DNA of 43,909 bases. Origin: an uncultured Bacteroidales bacterium (GTDB lineage: Bacteria > Bacteroidota > Bacteroidia > Bacteroidales > UBA932). The stretch covers positions 1 through 43,909 of the forward strand of contig CAMJHF010000020.1 of assembly GCA_946405435.1 (NCBI GenBank). The letters are read 5' to 3'. Below the pieces are notes generated by a model that saw only the letters and a list, made by a program, of their open reading frames with translations, searched no databases and had not been told where the DNA came from. Both the position numbers and the translations under genes were made by a program. This document shows positions 7,996 through 14,716 of this stretch, one piece after another (the stretch's first letter is position 1; every line of letters begins with the position of its first letter).

Positions 7996-9771
7996 CTAAC
8001 TGAAAAGGGTTATCAGGGTATCTTTGTCCAGACTCGTAAGGTCCAGGTCGGGCATGTCCGATTCATAGAAGCCGGCCTGCAGGAGAAGTTCTTTCAAATT
8101 TATGAAAGCCAGGGCTTTACGAGCCAGAATCCGCTCTTTCTGGCCGGGTTCGGCTCCACCGCTCACGCGGCTCTCGCCGGTGCGGAGGTCCATCAGGTAA
8201 GCCCTCCCTCCGCATACGATGCCGAGCATCTTTTCCATGGAATCGGAGGTCAGTTCTTCGCTCACGGCTATGGAGTCGGGGCGCACCATGTACCCGGCTT
8301 TCAGGTCCACGATGTCCTCCTGCCCGAAGAAGAAGCGGAAACGGCTGCCGGGAGCGCCGTTGTAGCGGTTGCAAAGTATGGTGCCGTTGGGGCAGATGTC
8401 CTTGCAGTAGATGATTTCGGAGGCCTCCGGTTCAGCGGTGGTGAGGTCGCCGGAATACACTGTGGTGCCGGTATTGAAATCGGCGTTCCAACCCACCTTG
8501 GAGCCCGTCCAGTCCACGAAACTGATGTCGAAATCGTAGGTCCCCCACTCGTTGCGCCAGTAGATGCCGAAGAAATTATGCCCCTTCATGGGGTAGCTGG
8601 AGCCGAAAGGCAGATTGCCCAGGAAGTTCTTCTCCGAACTTGGGCAGCAGAGGAGCAGCTCCTCGGGGAAGCGCACGCCGCAAGCCTTGGGGGCCAGACG
8701 GTCCACAAGGGCTTTCCGCAGCTCGTCCTGCAGGGCTGTAAGATATTCTGTGTCTTTCACTTCGGGGGCTTTTGCAACAAACACCTTGCCATTGCGGACG
8801 ACATACATCTGAAGCGGCTTGTTCTCGTCCAGGGTGAGCAGGCGCTCGCGCACTGTCTGGAGCAGCGCCACCAGCTTGAACGAGGTGGCGGAGGGCAGCC
8901 TGTCCTGCACCTCCGAAAGAGGCGGGCGCGCGCTCAGAAGCGTCTCCCAGAAGCCCTTGGCAAGAGGCTTGTGGAAGCGCGGAGCCATGCGGCGCAAACG
9001 ATTGATTATAACCCGGTTGAGTGAACCTTCGGCGCCTCGGAAGGCCAGCATCTGGGGCTTGAAGCGGTAGAAGATGGACGCAAGTTTTTCCAGCTCCTCC
9101 TGCGTAAGAGAGTTGAAATCGAAGGCTTCGGCGGCCACCTTGATTTTGCCTATCTGCTCGGCCGAACGTATGAGGAGGGTCTCCCCCGTGGCGGCGTATA
9201 CGATATAGCGGAAAAGAGCCACGGGATCGGAAGGACGGCGGCCGAGCGCCTTGCACAGGACAACCAGGGCCTCGCGGTTGCGGATGCTGTCGACGTCCAC
9301 GGTCCCGATGCCCTTGGAGACGCCCTCCAGCACCGCCTCGCACAGTAGCTGCACGGTGTCGCTCTTGAGGGCGATGCCTGCCTGTAGCATGCCGAGGCAG
9401 CGCTTGAACAGTTCCTGTTCCGAGATCACATCGATATATGTATAGCTCTCGAAATCAGGAACTTCAGTCAGGCCTTCCGGGATATACGGCTCGCCCGTAT
9501 AGCCTGTGCCGTAGGTGGAGGCATAGTGCCTTATCTGGTCCAGGAAAAGCTCCAGGCGGTCTTTAGAGACCACATCCTCCCAGGTTTTGTAGAAGGTGGA
9601 ATTGGGGTGGATGGTTTCGCTTTCGATAAATGTGCGGACGTCCTCTCCGAACACCTGGGGATTAAGTATGAAGCCCCTTTTGAGAGCCGCCTGCTGAAGC
9701 TCATAAATATCTGTCACAAAGGGCGAAGCAGGCGTCGCGGCGCGCAGGAATTTGATAAGTTTCGGATTCAT
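7996..9771 (-). CDS. Cytoplasmic protein with TerD-like C-terminal region, unknown N-terminal domain
   Basis: This 591-residue protein has no signal peptide or membrane segment. The start is the ATG at 9771, immediately after the leader hairpin; an upstream extension through the hairpin and promoter is rejected. The first 400 residues are mostly helical and unrecognised, with segments STFYKTWEDVVSKDRLELF and INRLRRMAPRFHKPLAKGF. Residues about 410-560 look like a TerD-type beta-sandwich: NEWGTYDFDIS, KVGWNADF, VYSGDLTTAEPEASEIIY and GYMVRP parallel the DIDLS, HSGDIV, GASEF and GWMMR elements I know from bacterial TerD-related proteins. That reading is from memory and is tentative. TerD proteins are calcium-linked stress/tellurite-resistance factors, but no other ter genes are here. 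The gene heads a unit with the small lipoprotein and GH28. Confidence 0.7.
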   Translation of the reverse strand: MNPKLIKFLRAATPASPFVTDIYELQQAALKRGFILNPQVFGEDVRTFIESETIHPNSTFYKTWEDVVSKDRLELFLDQIRHYASTYGTGYTGEPYIPEGLTEVPDFESYTYIDVISEQELFKRCLGMLQAGIALKSDTVQLLCEAVLEGVSKGIGTVDVDSIRNREALVVLCKALGRRPSDPVALFRYIVYAATGETLLIRSAEQIGKIKVAAEAFDFNSLTQEELEKLASIFYRFKPQMLAFRGAEGSLNRVIINRLRRMAPRFHKPLAKGFWETLLSARPPLSEVQDRLPSATSFKLVALLQTVRERLLTLDENKPLQMYVVRNGKVFVAKAPEVKDTEYLTALQDELRKALVDRLAPKACGVRFPEELLLCCPSSEKNFLGNLPFGSSYPMKGHNFFGIYWRNEWGTYDFDISFVDWTGSKVGWNADFNTGTTVYSGDLTTAEPEASEIIYCKDICPNGTILCNRYNGAPGSRFRFFFGQEDIVDLKAGYMVRPDSIAVSEELTSDSMEKMLGIVCGGRAYLMDLRTGESRVSGGAEPGQKERILARKALAFINLKELLLQAGFYESDMPDLDLTSLDKDTLITLFS

Positions 9772-9773
9772 AC

Positions 9774-9843
9774 AAAAAAAGGACCGCGGAAAGTAGCGAG
9801 TCCGAAGACTCCAAGTAATAAATAGGAACTTTCTTTGCGGTCC
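9774..9843 (-). ncRNA. Structured 5' leader, possible attenuator or small RNA
   Basis: On the minus strand a long hairpin occupies almost the whole leader. GGACCGC (9843-9837) pairs with GCGGTCC (9787-9781), extended by GAAAG (9833-9829) with CTTTC (9793-9789). Inside it is a second perfect hairpin, GAGTC-TTCG-GACTC (9811-9798), with a C(UUCG)G tetraloop. Seven T follow at once (9780-9774), then the ATG at 9771. Stem plus U-run is terminator-like. The predicted transcription start, from the -7 element at 9849-9856, falls at or next to the 5' arm. Confidence 0.6.
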
Positions 9844-9848
9844 GGATG

Positions 9849-9856
9849 CAAATATA
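9849..9856 (-). promoter_or_regulatory. -7 promoter element for the TerD-like gene and its leader
   Basis: The minus strand reads TATATTTG, matching TAnnTTTG. No TTG at the usual spacing was found. It lies back to back with the plus-strand element at 9868-9875, only 11 bp away. Confidence 0.55.
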
Positions 9857-9867
9857 ACAAAAATGAT

Positions 9868-9875
9868 TATCTTTG
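9868..9875 (+). promoter_or_regulatory. -7 promoter element for the EF-hand/permease/antiporter operon
   Basis: TATCTTTG matches TAnnTTTG and lies 17 bp before the chosen ATG at 9893. Its position rules out the upstream in-frame ATG at 9863, which lies before this element. Confidence 0.55.
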
Positions 9876-9892
9876 GTAAAACTTTATCAATT

Positions 9893-10345
9893 ATGGCATC
9901 TATCATCGATTTGATTTCCCGTCAGGTCAGCTCCGTGGCCGGCGGCGCTGCAATCCCCACCGACCTCAAAGACAAAGTGCTGGGCGGCCTTTCCCAGTCA
10001 GTTCTGGGCAGCCTCACACAGACCGTATCCACCGAAGGCGGCGTAGACCGTATCCGCGAGCTGGTAACCGGCAAGGTGAGTCCGGACAAATCCCCCGTCA
10101 CAGACCTGGCAGGCAAGATCTTCGACAAAGACATCCTCAGCAAGCTCAACCTCGGGGCTGCAGGCGGCTCCCTCAAGGACCTCGTTCCCCAGGTGATGGG
10201 CAGCCTGTCCGGCATCATCAAAGACCAGGACGGTGACGGCGACATAGACTTCAACGACCTCATCCTTTCCCTCAAGGGAGGCAGCGGAAGCGGCCTGTTC
10301 GAAACCGCCAAGAACATACTCGGCGGCCTGTTCGGCGGCAAGTAA
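9893..10345 (+). CDS. Small EF-hand-containing protein
   Basis: This 150-residue protein has no signal peptide. It is Gly/Ser/Leu-rich with amphipathic segments (LKDKVLGGLSQSVLGSLTQ). A canonical EF-hand/dockerin-like calcium loop lies at residues 111-122 (DQDGDGDIDFND, ligands at positions 1, 3, 5, 9 and 12), followed by LILSLKGG. I do not recognise the rest. It is the first gene of a tightly packed unit: its TAA overlaps the next start codon (TAATG at 10343-10347), which indicates translational coupling with the GATE-domain permease. The start at 9893 was chosen because the earlier ATG (9863) lies upstream of the -7 element. A calcium-responsive partner of the permease is possible but unproven. 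Confidence 0.75.
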   Translation: MASIIDLISRQVSSVAGGAAIPTDLKDKVLGGLSQSVLGSLTQTVSTEGGVDRIRELVTGKVSPDKSPVTDLAGKIFDKDILSKLNLGAAGGSLKDLVPQVMGSLSGIIKDQDGDGDIDFNDLILSLKGGSGSGLFETAKNILGGLFGGK

Positions 10346-11469
10346 TGAAGCGCTCCACCGTTGAGGCCCTGGTGCTGCTGGCCGTTCTGTGCGCCATGTT
10401 CGGCGTACTGGGCTGGCGTATGGGTGGAGAGAATCTCATAAACACCCTCACCAACACCGCACACAACCTGCTTCTGAACACGGTGTTCTACCTCATGGGC
10501 ATCACCGTGCTCACGGGGGCGTTGTCCAAACTGCTGGCGGAATTCGGCGTGGTGAGGCTGCTGGAGAAACTGCTCCGGCCGCTCATGAAGCCGCTGTACA
10601 ACCTGCCTGGCGCTGCAGCGCTGGGCGGAGTAATGACATTCCTGTCAGACAACCCCGCCATCATCGCTCTCTCCAAGGACAAGACCTTCTCTTCGTACTT
10701 CAAAAAGTATCAGCTGGTGTCGCTCACCAACTTCGGCACCGCCTTCGGAATGGGCTTCGTGGTAGTGGTTACCATGATAAGCTTCGGCCAGGCCGGAGGA
10801 GCGTTCGTGGGCTTGTTCGGTGCGATATGCGGTTCGGTCATTTCCACCCGCCTGATGCAGCGCAGCTGCCGGAAGGCCTTCCCGGAAATGGAAGAGCCGG
10901 TGAGCTCCGAAGGACCTCTGGAGCAAGCAGGAGCAGAGGATGACGCGCCCTCGAAGAGCGTTTTCATGCGCTTCCTCAACGCCATCCTCGACGGAGGCAA
11001 AAACGGTGTAGAGCTCGGTCTGGCCATCATTCCGGGCGTGCTCATCATCACCACCGCCGTGATTCTGGTCACCTTCGGGCCGGGAGCCGACGGCTACACC
11101 GGCGCCGCCAACCAGGGCGTGCCTATCCTTCCATGGCTGGCAGAAAAGATACACTGGGTGTTTGAGTGGCTGTTCGGATTCGAGGACATGCGCCTCATAG
11201 CCTTCCCCATGACGGCACTCGGCTCGGTGGGAGCGTCGCTCGGTCTTCTTGGCACCTACAACGATGCCGGCATCCTCAACGGCAACGCGATAGCGGTATT
11301 TACCGCAATAGGCATGTGCTGGAGCGGATTCCTGTCCACGCACACCGCCATGCTGGACTCCCTTGGATACCGCAAGGCCATTTCAAAGGCGCTCGGAGCC
11401 CACACTGTGGCGGGACTTTGCGCGGGCGTGATCGCCCATTTCACTTACATGTTGTTCGCCCTTCTGTAG
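10345..11469 (+). CDS. Membrane protein with nucleoside-recognition (GATE) domain, CD0519/CD1768-like
   Basis: This 374-residue polytopic membrane protein has about 9-10 hydrophobic segments. The N-terminal half contains MTFLSDNPAIIALSKD, YQLVSLTNFGTAFGMGF and GAICGSVISTRLMQ. The C-terminal half has GVELGLAIIPGVLIITTAV, IAFPMTALGSVGASLG and GMCWSGFLSTHTAMLDSLG. The two halves look like the pair of GATE repeats found in nucleoside-recognition proteins (as in spore maturation SpmA/B and FeoB membrane cores). An acidic loop (about residues 185-215) separates them. The substrate is unknown; the family name CD0519/CD1768 is a recollection. It is coupled to the preceding EF-hand gene by TAATG and is followed 30 bp later by the YKSDA-repeat gene. 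Confidence 0.8.
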   Translation: MKRSTVEALVLLAVLCAMFGVLGWRMGGENLINTLTNTAHNLLLNTVFYLMGITVLTGALSKLLAEFGVVRLLEKLLRPLMKPLYNLPGAAALGGVMTFLSDNPAIIALSKDKTFSSYFKKYQLVSLTNFGTAFGMGFVVVVTMISFGQAGGAFVGLFGAICGSVISTRLMQRSCRKAFPEMEEPVSSEGPLEQAGAEDDAPSKSVFMRFLNAILDGGKNGVELGLAIIPGVLIITTAVILVTFGPGADGYTGAANQGVPILPWLAEKIHWVFEWLFGFEDMRLIAFPMTALGSVGASLGLLGTYNDAGILNGNAIAVFTAIGMCWSGFLSTHTAMLDSLGYRKAISKALGAHTVAGLCAGVIAHFTYMLFALL

Positions 11470-11499
11470 AAAGGTATGATTATTGAGAATCGTTTCAGT

Positions 11500-11841
11500 A
11501 TGAAAAAGTTATTGATAGTTTTGCTGGCGATGCTGGGATTCGGCGTCGCAGCTTCGGCCCAGACGGTCTATTCGGTGCAGTACAAGAGCGACGCCGACGT
11601 AAAAGTCTATGTAACCAACTCCAAGAGCGACGCCGACCTGGTGGTGTACAAGTGCAAGTACAAGAGCGATGCACAAGGCACCAACAAGGGTCTGTGGTTC
11701 TTCACCGACTACAAGAGCGACGCCAAGAAGAAGGTGTACTTCGTGGATTACAAAAGCGACGCCGACCTGGTGGTTTATTTCTCGGACTACAAGAGCGACG
11801 CCGGCTGGCGCAACCGCAGCAAAATGCATAAGATGCAGTGA
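11500..11841 (+). CDS. Secreted YKSDA-repeat protein (DUF6150-like)
   Basis: This 113-residue protein has a signal peptide (MKKLLIVLLAMLGFGVAASA, cleavage before QTVYS). The mature part consists of six copies of a (Y/S)KSDA motif spaced about 13-17 residues apart, with aromatic or Val-rich strands between them (VKVYVTN, LVVYKCK, LWFFTD, KVYFVD, LVVYFSD). I recognise this as the DUF6150 type (from memory). The regular spacing suggests a small repetitive beta structure. The start at 11500 is preferred over 11476 because it begins the signal peptide. Its stop overlaps the GTG start of the antiporter gene (GTGA at 11838-11841). Confidence 0.8.
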   Translation: MKKLLIVLLAMLGFGVAASAQTVYSVQYKSDADVKVYVTNSKSDADLVVYKCKYKSDAQGTNKGLWFFTDYKSDAKKKVYFVDYKSDADLVVYFSDYKSDAGWRNRSKMHKMQ

Positions 11842-13436
11842 CAAACCTGTTCCTGATACTCATCGCGGTAGTCATCCTGGCAAGTATATGGCTTAACAAC
11901 ATATCTTCCAAGATAGGTATTCCCGCCCTGCTGGCATTCATCCTTCTGGGGATGCTGTTTGCCAACACGGGCCTCTGGCCGGTTGAATTCGACAACTACG
12001 TGCTGGCTGAGGAGACCTGCACTATCGCCCTCATTTTCATAATGTTCTACGGCGGATTCGGCACCCGCTGGGAGGCCGTAAAGCCCGTTGTCTGGGAGGC
12101 CGGACTGCTGGCGTCGGTGGGTGTAGTGCTGACCGCCGGCCTGGTGGGAGTGTTCTGCCACTATGTCCTTCACTGGGGCTGGCTGCAGGGGATGCTTTTC
12201 GGAGCTGTGGTCAGCTCGACCGACGCCGCTTCGGTGTTTTCCATCCTCAGGGGCAAACGCCTCGGCCTCAAGAACAACACCGCGCCGATGCTGGAGGTGG
12301 AAAGCGGAAGCAACGACCCGGCCGCATACATGCTCACGACCATCATCATTTCGATTATGAACGGCACCGCCACCGGAGGAGCCATCGCCTGGAGCATATT
12401 CGCCCAGCTGGCGTTCGGGGCCGGCTTCGGGGTACTGATTGCCAAGCTTGCCTCGCTGGTTTTCAAGCACATGGAGTTTCCGACCGAGGGCTTCGACTCG
12501 CTGTTCATCCTGGCGGTAGCAGTAGCGTCGTACGCACTTCCCACGCTGGTGGGAGGCAACGGCTACCTGAGCGCCTACCTCGTGGGCATGATGCTGGGCA
12601 ACGAGGACTTCAGGAACAAGAAATCGCTGGTCAACTTTTTCGACGGCGTGACAGGGCTCATGCAGATGCTTATCTTCTTCCTCCTGGGACTGCTGGCCCG
12701 GCCGATGCTGTTTGGCAAGGCGCTTCTGCCAGCTCTGTGCATTTTCGCATTCATGCTTCTGGTCGCCCGTCCGGCTGCAGTATTCAGCATATTGACACCT
12801 TTCCGCAAGTATCCGTTCAAGCAGCAGGCGCTGATTTCGTTCGTGGGGCTGCGAGGGGCCGCTTCGATAGTTTTCGCCATCATGGCCATGGTGGCTACGG
12901 GCGATCTGGAATACGACATGTTCAACATAGTGTTCTGTCTGGTGCTCATATCTATTGCGGCGCAAGGCTCGCTCATCCCGTTCATGGCCAAGAAACTCGA
13001 CATGGTAGACCCGAATGCGGACGTCATGAAGACCTTCAACGACTACACCGAAATGGCGGAGATGAACTTCGGGCGAGTGGCCATTACACCCGACAGCAGC
13101 TGGGCCCAAATGGCCATAAAGGATCTTAACCTTCCGCGCAACGTCCTTATAGCCATGATCTTGCGCAACGGACAGAGAATCCAGCCCACAGGCGACTTCG
13201 TCCTCCTGCCGGGCGACGAAGTCATAACACTCACGCACGGCTACAAAGACACCACGGCCTCCCTCTACGAAAAAACCGTCAAGGTCAGCAGCCGCCGCGT
13301 CGGCCGTCCCCTCGCGGAGAATCCCGGCAAAGGCCTCGTCGTCCTCATCCGCCGCGGCGAACAAAACATCATCCCCCAGGGCGACACCATCCTCCAGGCC
13401 GGCGACCGCCTCGTAATCCTCTACATCCGCCAGTAG
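11838..13436 (+). CDS. Potassium/proton antiporter, CPA1 (NhaP2/CvrA-type)
   Basis: This 532-residue protein starts at a GTG that overlaps the preceding stop codon. Residues 1-390 form a CPA1 Na+(K+)/H+ exchanger with about 12 membrane segments. Signature elements are IGIPALLAFILLGMLF, the SSTDAASVFSILRG segment with the transport-associated Asp, and LEVESGSNDPAAYML containing the ND pair typical of electroneutral CPA1 exchangers. From about residue 410 a cytoplasmic RCK_C/TrkA_C-type domain follows (WAQMAIKDLNLPRNVLIAMI, then LLPGDEVITL and AGDRLVILY), which is the layout of NhaP2/CvrA. The role is K+ or Na+ efflux in exchange for protons. It is the last gene of the 9893-13436 unit. No clear terminator follows; a tandem array does. 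Confidence 0.93.
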   Translation: MTNLFLILIAVVILASIWLNNISSKIGIPALLAFILLGMLFANTGLWPVEFDNYVLAEETCTIALIFIMFYGGFGTRWEAVKPVVWEAGLLASVGVVLTAGLVGVFCHYVLHWGWLQGMLFGAVVSSTDAASVFSILRGKRLGLKNNTAPMLEVESGSNDPAAYMLTTIIISIMNGTATGGAIAWSIFAQLAFGAGFGVLIAKLASLVFKHMEFPTEGFDSLFILAVAVASYALPTLVGGNGYLSAYLVGMMLGNEDFRNKKSLVNFFDGVTGLMQMLIFFLLGLLARPMLFGKALLPALCIFAFMLLVARPAAVFSILTPFRKYPFKQQALISFVGLRGAASIVFAIMAMVATGDLEYDMFNIVFCLVLISIAAQGSLIPFMAKKLDMVDPNADVMKTFNDYTEMAEMNFGRVAITPDSSWAQMAIKDLNLPRNVLIAMILRNGQRIQPTGDFVLLPGDEVITLTHGYKDTTASLYEKTVKVSSRRVGRPLAENPGKGLVVLIRRGEQNIIPQGDTILQAGDRLVILYIRQ

Positions 13437-13510
13437 CCTTTTGATCGGCTAATTTATCGAAAAGCCCTTCCTGCGGCGAGGGCCCGCCTGTCTTGTCCTC
13501 ATAATTCCCC

Positions 13511-14054
13511 CTCTGCGAGGATGAACGGGGGTATTCTGATGATTTGTCCTCGGAAATAGCCTTCTGCGAGGACGAATAGGGGTTTTCTGATTGTTTGTCC
13601 TCGGAAATAGCCTTCTGCGAGGACGAATAGGGGGTTTCTGATAGTTTGTCCCTGAAAATGGCCCTCTGTGAGGATGAATAGGGGTTTTCTGATAGTTTGT
13701 CCTCGGAAATAGCCTTCTGCGAGGACGAATAGGGGGTTTCTGATGTTTGGCCTTAAAAATGGCCCTCTGCAAGGATGAATGGGGGTTTTCTGATGGTTTG
13801 TCCTCGGAAATAGCCCTCTGCAAGGATGAACGGGGGTTTCTGATGATTTGTCCTTGAAAATGGCCCTCTGCGTGGAAGAATGGGGGTTTCTGATGGTTTG
13901 TCCTCGGAAATAGCCTTCTGCAAGGATGACCGGGGGTTTTCTGATGGTTCGTCCTTGGAAATAGCCTTCTGCGAGGATGAACGGGGGTTTTCTGATGGTT
14001 TGTCCTCGGAAATAGCCTTCTGCAAGGATGACCGGGGGTTTTCTGATGGTTTGA
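13511..14054. repeat. Tandem array, 50-51-bp unit, 10 full copies plus partial ends
   Basis: Units begin TTTGTCC (or a close variant) at 13543, 13594, 13645, 13696, 13746, 13797, 13847, 13897, 13948 and 13999, with partial units at both ends. Most units contain the inverted pair GTCCTC/GAGGAC around GGAAATAGCCTTCTGC, so each can form a hairpin. Occasional 50-bp spacings break the reading frame, so the long open frames on both strands are not credible genes. Confidence 0.9.
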
Positions 14055-14061
14055 AAGGGTT

Positions 14062-14188
14062 GGCGGCGGAGGGGGATTCGCCGGAAAAATGTGCCACCCT
14101 CGGCATCATGAGAGGGAGGGGCCCGCAAGCGCAGCGCAGTGGGAGGGGTCGCGTAGCGACTTTTTCCGGTGAATCCCCCTCCGCCGCC
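14062..14188. repeat. Large palindromic element, 28-bp inverted ends
   Basis: A 28-bp left arm (14062-14089, GGCGGCGGAGGGGGATTCGC then CGGAAAAA) is matched by the right arm (14161-14188) as its inverted complement with one mismatch. The 71-bp interior contains a GTCGC-GTA-GCGAC hairpin and GC-rich sequence. It carries no ORF. It has the shape of a MITE or REP-like element and sits exactly between two tandem arrays. No target-site duplication is obvious. Confidence 0.75.
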
Positions 14189-14213
14189 CATCTAACTCCA
14201 CTTGCCGTCGCTT

Positions 14214-14473
14214 GGGGTGCAGTCCGATGGACCTCAAACGACGAAAACGGGCGAAAGCGTCGTTTGGGGTGCTGGAAGATGGACCTCAAACGACGGAAAT
14301 GGACGAAAACGTCGCTAGGGGTGCCAGCGAATGGACCTCAAGCAACGGAAACAGGTAGAAGCGTCGTCTGGGGTGCAGTCCGATGGACCTCAAACGACGA
14401 AAACAGGCGAAAGCGTCGCTTGGGGTGCTGGAAGATGGACCTCAAACGACGGGAGCGGGTGAAAAAGTCGTCT
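14214..14473. repeat. Tandem array, 52-bp unit, 5 copies
   Basis: Units start GGGGTGC at 14214, 14266, 14318, 14370 and 14422. The first and fourth, and the second and fifth, are most alike, which suggests a higher-order duplication of about 156 bp. Units 1 and 4 hold dyads ACGACG/CGTCGT and GTCC-GAT-GGAC. The 52-bp period excludes a conserved reading frame. Confidence 0.88.
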
Positions 14474-14518
14474 GGGAGTTCTGACGGAGACGGGGGTGCT
14501 GGCAGACGTAAGGGTGCT

Positions 14519-14569
14519 GGGGGAAATGGGGTCCTGGGGGACATGGAGGCCATGGGGGCCATGGGGGGA
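14519..14569. other. G-run cluster, possible G-quadruplex
   Basis: The plus strand carries five runs of four or more G within about 50 bp, interleaved with short CATGG spacers. It lies just past the 3' end of the minus-strand tRNA-Leu gene. It holds no ORF. Confidence 0.5.
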
Positions 14570-14574
14570 AAGAG

Positions 14575-14654
14575 TGCGGGCGGTGGGACTCGAACCCACA
14601 CGCACGGGGCACAAGATCCTAAGTCTTGCTTGTCTACCATTTCAACACGCCCGC
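14575..14654 (-). tRNA. tRNA-Leu (anticodon UAG)
   Basis: The minus strand folds as a complete tRNA. The acceptor GCGGGCG pairs with CGCCCGC. The D-arm has TTG/CAA around AAATGGTAGA. The anticodon stem CAAGA/TCTTG encloses the loop CTTAGGA with anticodon UAG. A roughly 12-nt variable region and the T-arm GTGGG-TTCGAGT-CCCAC follow. The discriminator is A and CCA is not encoded. It decodes CUA (and by wobble other CUN) leucine codons. Confidence 0.93.
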
Positions 14655-14663
14655 AGAGCGGTG

Positions 14664-14671
14664 CAAATATA
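14664..14671 (-). promoter_or_regulatory. -7 promoter element for tRNA-Leu
   Basis: The minus strand reads TATATTTG, ending 9 bp before the tRNA 5' end, a good distance for transcription to begin at or just before the mature 5' end. It is divergent from the cysteine desulfidase promoter 9 bp away. Confidence 0.6.
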
Positions 14672-14679
14672 CGAATTAT

Positions 14680-14709
14680 TTGTCTTCCAAAGAAAATTCG
14701 TTAACTTTA
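14680..14709 (+). promoter_or_regulatory. Promoter for the cyuA-rocD-pruA-dsbD operon
   Basis: TTG at 14680-14682 and TAACTTTA at 14702-14709 (one mismatch to TAnnTTTG) are 19 bp apart. The ATG follows 7 bp later, so the leader is very short or absent. Confidence 0.6.
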
Positions 14710-14716
14710 CCTCCCG

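Noticed and set aside
9863..9892. Earlier ATG for the EF-hand protein
   Set aside because: It lies upstream of the TATCTTTG element, so it would not be transcribed from it.
11787..13364. Long minus-strand frame opposite the K+/H+ antiporter
   Set aside because: The plus-strand frame has clear antiporter motifs. The opposite frame is His/Arg/Gln-rich shadow sequence.
13511..14054. CRISPR array suspected from regular repeats
   Set aside because: Units are contiguous and vary by point changes. There are no unique spacers and no cas genes in the window.
13499..14289. Two overlapping minus-strand frames in the third array
   Set aside because: They are repeat translations (FILAEGYFRGQTIRKPP type) without a start context or family.
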